30,133 bases of DNA, taken from IMG/VR virus record IMGVR_UViG_3300021961_000419, positions 1 to 30,133 of that record; one strand, given 5' to 3'. Made by a program: the position numbers and the translations under genes. The DNA comes from a virus. Positions 15,809-23,210 of this stretch are shown here, one piece after another. Position 1 is the stretch's first letter. Each line of letters starts with the position of its first letter. The notes under the pieces were generated by a model, which saw nothing but the letters and a program-made list of their open reading frames with translations, was not told where the DNA came from and did no database searches.

Positions 15809-18800
15809 TTAAATTGCGTTGACATCTTGGAAGGCATAAGTGGAGATGGCTTCATTTTCTCCACCTTTCCAGCCAGTACCGCTGCCGCCGTACACAACTG
15901 GATTGGCTTGGCCGCCGCCGCCACCGTAGATGACAGGCTCTGTGTAGGCTGGTGGTACTTCTTCTGGTGGTGCTGGTGAATCATCTGGAAGTACCGGTGG
16001 TTGTCCTTCAATAATAATTGTTGGTGTTACTGAAATGATGACTGGTGGTCCTAAAGCACCTCCCACAGAATCAATTTTAATTGGCTTCAAATTCCATTCT
16101 TGTTCAATGAACATAGGAACAATTGGTTTTTCTTTCTTCTCAGGAGGAGGAGGCAAGATATGCGGCTTGAATTCATCAATGCATGGCACAGGGATGTGTA
16201 CTTCCACGATTTTTTCCACTTCACGAACCACTTCTTTCTGTACTTCTACTTCCTTGATGATAACTTCCGTGTTGTAGTGATTGATGACTTGTGGTTGTGT
16301 TCTGTGTTCATACCAGACATCTTCTGCTGGAATCAAGCCGATGCTACCTTCATATCCATATACTACATTGTTAGTTACTGATACTGATTCTGAGGCATAT
16401 GGATTTTCTGAGAACACCACGTGTTCATAAGGCAGAGTGGCAATTTCACCATCAGATGGATAGTTCACTAGGTCTGGACGGAAATCTTCTGCCAAGATGG
16501 CAGCTGTGATGCCAGTGTAGGTGATGAGACCTGTTGTACTTGTGGTGGTACCGGTGATAGTGTATGCTGTGTTAGCAACAAATGTTCCAGTGCAGTTCAC
16601 TAGATACAATCTCACCCACTTGTAGTTACCGCCTCGAGCAATTTCCACACGATGTTCCACTTCACCAGTGGCGCCTGATGTGGCTTGTGATACTGTTTCA
16701 CCAATAGCAAAGTTAACAGCACCTACAGTTTGACGAACCACAATCTTAGCATCTGTGGGAGCTAGCACCACACTGCTAGTGCTAGACACTTCCAAATCAA
16801 TGGGGTCTGCATCTAATCGTGGGGACAAAGAACCTTGATAAATCAAACAATTATTGGTTTCATTCACCAAGTTGATTCTGTCAGCTCTATCAAATGAATC
16901 CACCAACACACCATTCTTGAATCGTTCCTCACCTGTATCATTATATATCAAGGTGTTGATGGTCTTTTGTTCCAAGAAAGACAACTTAGTGAATTCTTCC
17001 AAACTGCTCAAACGTTTTTCAATCACACCAATGTCTGCCATGGTGTAGCGACGTTGCAAATCTGCCTTGCTGAAGCTTGAGGCATTGGCAGGTCGTCCAG
17101 CTAACTTGGCTGCTTTAGGAGACAGTGCAGGGAAAGGCGGCATTTGTAAAATACCCAAGTCCATGCAATTGGCTGGCAGTCTAGGTGTAAGTGGATTTTC
17201 TGATGCCTGTCCTTCAATCACTGTGAAGTTACCATCAGTATCCAGAATCACACGATCCACACGGGGGAGATTCCATTCAATATCTGTCGTGAATTCTTCT
17301 TGTGGATGTGGGATGTAATGTGGAGTGAATCCAGTGAAGGCCTTGGTGGATGATGTGTAACCGATGGGATTGATGTTGGATGATGTCAAAGTAGTTGTGG
17401 ATGTTGCCACGTTAGCCACTGTGACACGGAAATCCAAACTATCTCTCATTTCATATTTCTTACCATTGCTAGCCATGTACACAGGCATCTTGTGCCAGTC
17501 AATCTGTGTGGATGTTGGGCTACTACCTTGAGCAGGTAATGGATAGCTATCTACGTTAAAGAAGGCACCCGCATTATGTGTGAAGTGATCCAACCGAACC
17601 ACGTATCGACGTTCTTCTAAAAATCCGCCATCTACTGTTCCTAGATTGTAGTGGCTATCAGTTTGACCATTTTTGATTTTGAATTGTGCTGTGAGGTCAT
17701 CACCTGAGCTGTTGACGGTGGCCCAGCTGGTTTCCACGCCGCCTGCCTTGATGTAATCCAAAGCATAGATGTCATACAAGCCCAGTGAAGCTGAGGTTGT
17801 GAACTTTTTAGCCACCACATCCCAGTTTGGATGCACCACACGAAGAGGTGTGCTACCTGTAGTAGTGATGGTGGCGGCTGAATTAGCAGTCAATACAATG
17901 ATGGGACCTGTTGAAGTACCATCATTCTTAGGTGTCACTGATGATACAGTTCCTAGTAGTGCATTTGCTGATGTATAAATTTTGCTTCCTACAGGACAAT
18001 CTTCAGTTGTGATGTCTACAGAAGCATTATAGGCAAATGTAATATTTGCTGATGATGTACTGGCTGTACCTACCAGATAGGTGCTACCACTAATGAATCC
18101 TAACTTTTTTGTGGTTTGAATTCTAACATATCTGTTAGTGTTCAAAGTTTTTGTTCTTGGTGTAACATCTGAGCGTGACACTGAAGCCAACACGGACACC
18201 GTGGGAGAACCTGTCAAACTTCCTGGTGTGTAGATGTTGAAGTTGATGGTGTTGGTACCAGGTGTCACGGTCATGTTACCACCAGTCATGTTGATGACTT
18301 CGCCGGCTGTGTAGATGGTGCTACCTGTGCTGACAGTGGTTTCTGCAATCACGATGAATTCAGCCAAGATGGTGGCATCGTTGCTAGCAGTGAAAGCAAA
18401 TGTTTCATCACCCGACACACTGATGGAAGCTGAACCGTTGGCGGCTACAGCAACTGAGGTGAAATGTTTTCTGTATGTGAATGAATTGTCAAGTGTGGTT
18501 GGTTGTAATGTCTTGACATAGTTGTAGGTGGTGGGAATGATGTAAGGTGAGAATGTAGATTCTTTCAATTCTGCTGGTGTAACAGCCACGTCTGCATGGA
18601 AGTCTTTGGATGCGTTATCATAATACACACCAGCAATATCAGCAACACTACCACCAGTCATGTCAATATCATACAAATACACTCTGTATCTAGCAGCTGC
18701 TGCACCAGGAGTACCTGAGATATATTCCACTGTGGCAACACGTGCAGTACCAATTTGTGAACCTGGTGCTGATGTTGAGGAGTAGGTGCCAGCTGTGACA

Positions 18801-20017
18801 GCGCCTGCAGCTGCTCCACGTAGTGACACCAGAGCACCGTTAGCTGGAATGCTTCCGCACATTTCATCAACAATCAAATAGTTGCCATAGGCGGTAGACA
18901 ATTTGATGGCTGTTCTTTCTCTGGTGTCGGTGGGCTTCACAACATCCAGATACTTGGTGGCAAACAGTTCGTATTCAAATCCTCGAACATATGCCTTGCC
19001 TGGTTCCACACCCAGTGCCAACTTGCCGTTGTCACCACCTTGTCCTGAAGTGTAGACACCATCGGTGTCATCATCCACAAGATGTTCACGGATGTGATAG
19101 TTGAACGGACGAACCACATAGTCACCTGATTCATCATAGGTTCTACGTGCCAAAGTCTTGTTCAATTCTGCATATTGTGAACGGTCATATCGGCGACTGA
19201 TGGCTCCTGCGTTCACTTCATATAAAATGAAGAAACCTTCCACAACTTCATTGATAGGATAGGCCACTAGTTCTGTGGACAGTTTGAATCTGTCAGCACC
19301 AGGAGCTGTATAGTTGAAAGCACCTTGTGCTGGATCCAACAATGTTTCATCATCATCTGATGTGATGATTTCTTCATTCACTAAAAATCCTACTTTTTTA
19401 CTAGGTGTTTCACTGTACTTTTCTAGTACAATAGTTTGTGAGTAATGACGAATGAAATAACCGTTGGCATACACCACACCATCACCTACAGAAAACAAAG
19501 AACCTTTTGTGATAGGTGTCTGTGACACATCCGCAATGATAACAGTGACATTTTCATCATCAGATTGTGTAAGAACTTCATCTGCTGCAAATGTTTCTGT
19601 GGCACCACTGTCACCTTGTGAGATGTATTGTAGAAACAATGCTTTGTACGTGGTTGTTTCAGTACCTGTGGCAACTTTTTTCACCACAGCCTTTACATTA
19701 TCAGTGGCACCTACCAAAGTTTTACCTTCCAATGCCAATAAAGCAGCATCAGTGATTTCTTGACCTGAGGTATCTGTGTCCAAAATTTTCACAACATCCA
19801 CACCAAAGTTTGTGGATTCTGGGCATCCAGAAATCACAGAACCTTCCTTGAAGATGTTATCGCCAAAGCGTTTTACTTGGTCTTGAAGGATGGTTTGTAG
19901 TTGTGTAAGTTCACGTGCTTGTACAGCATATCCAGGCTTAAATAAAACTTTATGAAAGTTTTTATCTAGGTCAAAATCATCATAGTATGGATAGGTGTTG
20001 AGATTTAGCTTAGCCAT
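15809..20017 (-). CDS. DUF4815-like large virion structural protein
   Basis: At 1402 residues this is the largest complete product in the window. The N-terminus (YPYYDDFDLDKNFHKVLFKP; GYAVQARELTQLQTILQDQV; RFGDNIFKEGSVI) matches the start of the DUF4815 family of phage structural proteins. The middle is long and beta-rich with many Thr/Ser/Gly. Residues ~1249-1276 form an alternating charged/aliphatic stretch (EVIIKEVEVQKEVVREVEKI), followed by a Pro-rich segment (HILPPPPEKKEKP; DDSPAPPEEVPPAYTEP) and a Gly-rich end (VIYGGGGGQANPVVYGGSG). It follows gp8, the position of gp9/gp10 in T4, so a role at the baseplate periphery or fibre attachment is likely. Family assignment is from memory of the N-terminal motif; function is not established. 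A weak ribosome-binding site precedes the ATG. Confidence 0.72.
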   Translation of the reverse strand: MAKLNLNTYPYYDDFDLDKNFHKVLFKPGYAVQARELTQLQTILQDQVKRFGDNIFKEGSVISGCPESTNFGVDVVKILDTDTSGQEITDAALLALEGKTLVGATDNVKAVVKKVATGTETTTYKALFLQYISQGDSGATETFAADEVLTQSDDENVTVIIADVSQTPITKGSLFSVGDGVVYANGYFIRHYSQTIVLEKYSETPSKKVGFLVNEEIITSDDDETLLDPAQGAFNYTAPGADRFKLSTELVAYPINEVVEGFFILYEVNAGAISRRYDRSQYAELNKTLARRTYDESGDYVVRPFNYHIREHLVDDDTDGVYTSGQGGDNGKLALGVEPGKAYVRGFEYELFATKYLDVVKPTDTRERTAIKLSTAYGNYLIVDEMCGSIPANGALVSLRGAAAGAVTAGTYSSTSAPGSQIGTARVATVEYISGTPGAAAARYRVYLYDIDMTGGSVADIAGVYYDNASKDFHADVAVTPAELKESTFSPYIIPTTYNYVKTLQPTTLDNSFTYRKHFTSVAVAANGSASISVSGDETFAFTASNDATILAEFIVIAETTVSTGSTIYTAGEVINMTGGNMTVTPGTNTINFNIYTPGSLTGSPTVSVLASVSRSDVTPRTKTLNTNRYVRIQTTKKLGFISGSTYLVGTASTSSANITFAYNASVDITTEDCPVGSKIYTSANALLGTVSSVTPKNDGTSTGPIIVLTANSAATITTTGSTPLRVVHPNWDVVAKKFTTSASLGLYDIYALDYIKAGGVETSWATVNSSGDDLTAQFKIKNGQTDSHYNLGTVDGGFLEERRYVVRLDHFTHNAGAFFNVDSYPLPAQGSSPTSTQIDWHKMPVYMASNGKKYEMRDSLDFRVTVANVATSTTTLTSSNINPIGYTSSTKAFTGFTPHYIPHPQEEFTTDIEWNLPRVDRVILDTDGNFTVIEGQASENPLTPRLPANCMDLGILQMPPFPALSPKAAKLAGRPANASSFSKADLQRRYTMADIGVIEKRLSSLEEFTKLSFLEQKTINTLIYNDTGEERFKNGVLVDSFDRADRINLVNETNNCLIYQGSLSPRLDADPIDLEVSSTSSVVLAPTDAKIVVRQTVGAVNFAIGETVSQATSGATGEVEHRVEIARGGNYKWVRLYLVNCTGTFVANTAYTITGTTTSTTGLITYTGITAAILAEDFRPDLVNYPSDGEIATLPYEHVVFSENPYASESVSVTNNVVYGYEGSIGLIPAEDVWYEHRTQPQVINHYNTEVIIKEVEVQKEVVREVEKIVEVHIPVPCIDEFKPHILPPPPEKKEKPIVPMFIEQEWNLKPIKIDSVGGALGPPVIISVTPTIIIEGQPPVLPDDSPAPPEEVPPAYTEPVIYGGGGGQANPVVYGGSGTGWKGGENEAISTYAFQDVNAI

Positions 20018-20023
20018 AGATTA

Positions 20024-22681
20024 TTAAAAGTTGATGTACAATTTGAATGTTTCAGTTTGTTCAGCTTGACGTTGTAGTGGTGTGATATTATTGTAGTAAA
20101 TAACTTCACCAGACTTCTGAGAAGTCTCTGGTTGCACCACAGAATCTGCAACAATGGTCAATCCTGATTGGCCTGTTGTGATGTTCTCTAAAATGGACTC
20201 ATCGGTAAGACTATTTATCACAGGTAGCAGATAGATGATTTCTCCATTTACATATGCTACAATATATTTTCCTCCACTGTCTGTTTCAATCACATCATCT
20301 AAATTGTATTCGGTACCATCTGGCACTTCAATAACATAGCATCCATTGCCTGTGTTGGAAGAAAACAATCGTTCATCTCCAAACTCCTTCAAATTTTTAA
20401 TGATGCCGTATTGCCGGAAATCATTCTCCAAGAAGAAATCATCTAGAAAATCTTCAATGTTCACTGTGATGCCAACAGTGGTGGCAAACAATTCTTGAGG
20501 AACATTGGACCCGTGGCCGCCTTGTGGTGAAATGGTAGCTGTAATTTCTGCGCCTGTACCATCACCATTCACTGTGATATCAGCAAATGTATATCCTGTT
20601 CCTCGGTCTGTGATGGTGACTGCGGTAATTTCACCGTCCACTACTGTGACAGAAGCAGACGCACCTTCACCATCACCATTGATGGTTACTGTGGTGGTGG
20701 CTTGTGCGTATCCAGAACCTCCGTCCACAATTTCCATGAAGTCAATTTGTCCGTTGGTGGCTACCGCATATCCAGCAACATTTTGATTGATGATGTTTGG
20801 AAGGTCTGTGGTTTCAATTGTTACAGATCCTGTGGCACCTGTGCCTGTTCCAATGATGGAAACAAAGGCGAAACTATATCCAGAACCACCGTTTGTAAGT
20901 GTTAGTTCTGTGACCAGTCCAGCTGACACCGTGGCGGTGGCCTCGGCTCCTACACCATCACCAACAATAACCACAATAGGTGCTGTTGTGTATCCTGACC
21001 CCTGCGAATCCAGAATGATTTCACTGATAGTTCCATTATGGTCAAATCGTGTGGAAGTGCCATAGAACTTCACAGGAATGTAATCATCATTCAGAAATTT
21101 CACACGGTCAGCAGCAGGTACTTCATATATCAACTGCCACACATATCCATCTGATAAGGTTTTGGGACCTACTTCTGAGAAACTAGGTTTCACTGTGGAT
21201 GGATTTCCATTGTTATTACTCAAACATTTGTATACACGGTAGTTGTCACTGTTGAACACATAGAAATCTTGACTGGCCATGTTCACAGTATCATCATATT
21301 GGTCGTATATTGTGGCTGTGGTCCAATCAATTCTGTTTGCCAGCATGGTGATGTCACTAGGATTCACCTTTTTCACACCTAGAATGTTTCTTTTGATGGC
21401 ACTATCATCACTTCGGCAATCCACAGGAGTTGGTGGTGTTGAGTCATTGGCCCAAGCTGTTGGACGAGACAAAAACACATAGAAATAATCATGTGGATTT
21501 GGATAATTGGTGATGGTGAATGTATTGATGGTGACAGTTTGATCCAAAGGACCTGTCAAAGTGGTATCACCTAATCCAAACAAAGGTGTGATGTTGATGG
21601 CAGTTCCTGCTGTAGCATTGGCAAAACTAGATGCCAACTTAATTACATTGGCTGATACTTTAATTGTGAAATAATTAGTGGCATCAGTGAGTGTGGCGAT
21701 GCTACCAGTATCTTCTGCATAGGTAACTTCTTGTCCGGTTACAAAACCGTGATTGGGTAAGTACAAGGTGTTATCAATTTTAAGAAATGCTTGATAGCTG
21801 TTACCTGTGCCGGTAAGATTGATGGCTGACCCACCGGAGGTCAATGACAGTTGAAAGGTGTCTACAGCTGCGTTCACAACATAGTATTCAGTACCATCAG
21901 TTAGACCTGTGATACTAGTACCCCCATTGTTGTAATAAGTTACAATATCACCATTGGAAAATCCATGGGATGTGGAGGTGATGGTTTCTGTGGAGGTGTT
22001 CACACCAGTGGTAGGCACATTGATGCCATGTAAATTCATCATTTGTTCATCTACAACAGCTCCTTCAATGTATTCTTCCACCAACACTAATTGAAATGCT
22101 GACCCAGAAGGAGATCCAGCAAGATTGATGGCAGTGGGTGAGGAAGCAATTGCAAAAGCACGACTAGTAGCCAATTTGATGGTGTCATCATCAATGAAAA
22201 TCACATAGTATGATACAGCATTCACAAGATTGGTGATGCCTGTTGTGGCACCATTTTCAAAATAAATTACCTTATCACCTTCATTAAATCCATGGTCCAC
22301 ATAGGTGATGGTATCAGACCCTACTGTTACAGCCGTGTCTGCAAATTCAATGCCGTTGATGGTTAGTGTGGTGACTTCCTCACCAGTAGGTGTTAAAAGT
22401 TCCACACTAGTACCATCTGTAGCGATGTAATCATCAGTTAAAATTTTATCACCATCTACAAACACTTCAATTCTTCCAGGAGTGTAACTCAACGTTTTAC
22501 CTTTGATATCTTCACCTGAAAACGTATCATCACCAGCAGTTGCCGAATAGGTGTACATCGTGGTGTCTAGTGTGTTCAGAGTATTCAACTCTCCACTAGG
22601 CACATTCAAAGTGTTCACTACATCGCGGTGAAAACTGCGTGCGAGTTCCGTCCGGAACCTAATCGGCAATAGTGCTGGCAT
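20024..22681 (-). CDS. 8: gp8-like baseplate wedge protein, enlarged by inserted beta modules
   Basis: gp8 is a wedge component binding gp7 and gp10 in T4. This version has 885 residues against 334 in T4. The recognisable core is at about residues 390-540: NPHDYFYVFLSRPTAWAND, then NRIDWTTATIYDQYDD, FYVFNSDNYRVYKCLSNN and SDGYVWQLIYEV, all typical of the gp8 family in T4-like marine phages. Before the core, residues ~115-375 hold three tandem HGFxxGxxVxY modules. After it, residues ~555-720 hold glycine-rich GSGYT repeats (VIVGDGVGAEATATVS). The C-terminus ends TFKLYINF. The ATG at 22681 follows the previous stop by 10 bases, with no strong Shine-Dalgarno. Synteny and core motifs make the call firm; the role of the insertions is unknown. 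Confidence 0.83.
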   Translation of the reverse strand: MPALLPIRFRTELARSFHRDVVNTLNVPSGELNTLNTLDTTMYTYSATAGDDTFSGEDIKGKTLSYTPGRIEVFVDGDKILTDDYIATDGTSVELLTPTGEEVTTLTINGIEFADTAVTVGSDTITYVDHGFNEGDKVIYFENGATTGITNLVNAVSYYVIFIDDDTIKLATSRAFAIASSPTAINLAGSPSGSAFQLVLVEEYIEGAVVDEQMMNLHGINVPTTGVNTSTETITSTSHGFSNGDIVTYYNNGGTSITGLTDGTEYYVVNAAVDTFQLSLTSGGSAINLTGTGNSYQAFLKIDNTLYLPNHGFVTGQEVTYAEDTGSIATLTDATNYFTIKVSANVIKLASSFANATAGTAINITPLFGLGDTTLTGPLDQTVTINTFTITNYPNPHDYFYVFLSRPTAWANDSTPPTPVDCRSDDSAIKRNILGVKKVNPSDITMLANRIDWTTATIYDQYDDTVNMASQDFYVFNSDNYRVYKCLSNNNGNPSTVKPSFSEVGPKTLSDGYVWQLIYEVPAADRVKFLNDDYIPVKFYGTSTRFDHNGTISEIILDSQGSGYTTAPIVVIVGDGVGAEATATVSAGLVTELTLTNGGSGYSFAFVSIIGTGTGATGSVTIETTDLPNIINQNVAGYAVATNGQIDFMEIVDGGSGYAQATTTVTINGDGEGASASVTVVDGEITAVTITDRGTGYTFADITVNGDGTGAEITATISPQGGHGSNVPQELFATTVGITVNIEDFLDDFFLENDFRQYGIIKNLKEFGDERLFSSNTGNGCYVIEVPDGTEYNLDDVIETDSGGKYIVAYVNGEIIYLLPVINSLTDESILENITTGQSGLTIVADSVVQPETSQKSGEVIYYNNITPLQRQAEQTETFKLYINF
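20522..21019 (-). repeat. Glycine-rich GSGYT repeat region within gp8
   Basis: Residues ~555-720 contain four units opening with GSGY or GTGY and including VxxxGxGxGA strands: GSGYTTAPIVVIVGDG, GSGYSFAFVSIIGTG, GSGYAQATTTVTINGDG and GTGYTFADITVNGDG. The same motif type occurs in the gp7-position protein (about residue 362), so this is a shared structural module of the baseplate proteins. Confidence 0.85.
21559..22339 (-). repeat. Three tandem HGF-type beta modules within gp8
   Basis: Three homologous modules begin near residues 115, 226 and 302 of gp8: YVDHGFNEGDKVIYFENG, STSHGFSNGDIVTYYNNG and LPNHGFVTGQEVTYAEDT. Each continues with a threonine-rich turn, a YYV/YFT strand, a TIKLA/TFQLS/VIKLA strand, and an AINL/AINI strand. 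They are modular insertions ahead of the conserved gp8 core. Confidence 0.85.
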
Positions 22682-22691
22682 TAGTTTTTAA

Positions 22692-23150
22692 TTATGAAAG
22701 TGTGACAGTCCAAGTTACGGTCATAGCGTCAGAAGCACCTTTGTTCACTACTGAGAACACAGTGCGGCACAACATGGTTCCTGCTGATGAAGCATTGAAG
22801 ATACCTGCTTCTACTAGAGCACCTGTACCAGTACCAGCTGGGAATGTGCAAACATATTGCACAGAGTCATTGGTAGTTGATGAGGTGGTTTGTGTTGATG
22901 ATGTCAATGCAGTACGTGATGAAGATACAGCTGCACCTAGACCTGTGTTACCAGCTGCGGCTGCTGTGTTGTCTGTACCCACTTCCATGTGTGACATCAC
23001 GTTTGATGATGTGCCAATCATACGTGAAGTGATGTAAGCCTTACCGACACTTACCACTAGATTGTCAATTTCACGTTCTTCTCTTACTACACCATTTTCA
23101 TCATGTAGTACAATCTTCACCTTACCTGTTGCTTTGATTAGTTCTTCCAT
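22692..23150 (-). CDS. Small phage virion-associated protein, beta-rich (function unknown)
   Basis: The product is 152 residues. It opens with GKVKIVLHDENGVVREE and NLVVSVGKAYITSRM, followed by SHMEVGTDNTAAAAGNTGLG and ending MTVTWTVTLS. This layout (N-terminal beta hairpin, VGTG/VGTD-type motif, Thr/Ser-rich middle, TVTWT-like final strand) is common in small tail or tail-fibre-linked proteins of phages and prophages, but I cannot give a defined role. Start choice is supported by AGAGGA just upstream of the ATG and by its own late-promoter box. It sits between the gp7-position and gp8 genes with only a 10-base gap to gp8. A baseplate accessory or fibre-attachment role is inference from position. 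Confidence 0.6.
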   Translation of the reverse strand: MEELIKATGKVKIVLHDENGVVREEREIDNLVVSVGKAYITSRMIGTSSNVMSHMEVGTDNTAAAAGNTGLGAAVSSSRTALTSSTQTTSSTTNDSVQYVCTFPAGTGTGALVEAGIFNASSAGTMLCRTVFSVVNKGASDAMTVTWTVTLS

Positions 23151-23196
23151 TTTTTCCTCTGGTTTTTAAGTTGATGAAACTACAAATCAATACTAG

Positions 23197-23204
23197 TATT
23201 TATA
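23197..23204 (-). promoter_or_regulatory. T4-type late promoter box TATAAATA
   Basis: A perfect TATAAATA lies in the 60-base gap between the 963-residue gene and the 152-residue gene, with its downstream end 46 bases before the ATG at 23150. The predicted transcript start leaves a normal leader with the SD-like AGAGGA. A 12-base palindrome, AATACTAGTATT (23189-23200), overlaps the box and the likely start point. Confidence 0.7.
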
Positions 23205-23210
23205 CAAAAT

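Noticed and set aside
15802-16011. Minus-strand 69-residue frame overlapping the end of the 1402-residue gene
   Set aside because: It is a shifted frame of the Pro/Gly-rich tail with a His/Gln/Ala-rich product; the main frame is continuous and better supported.
20212-20219. GATAAATA late-promoter-like box
   Set aside because: It fits NATAAATA but lies inside gp8 about 195 bases before the next gene, so a chance match is more likely.
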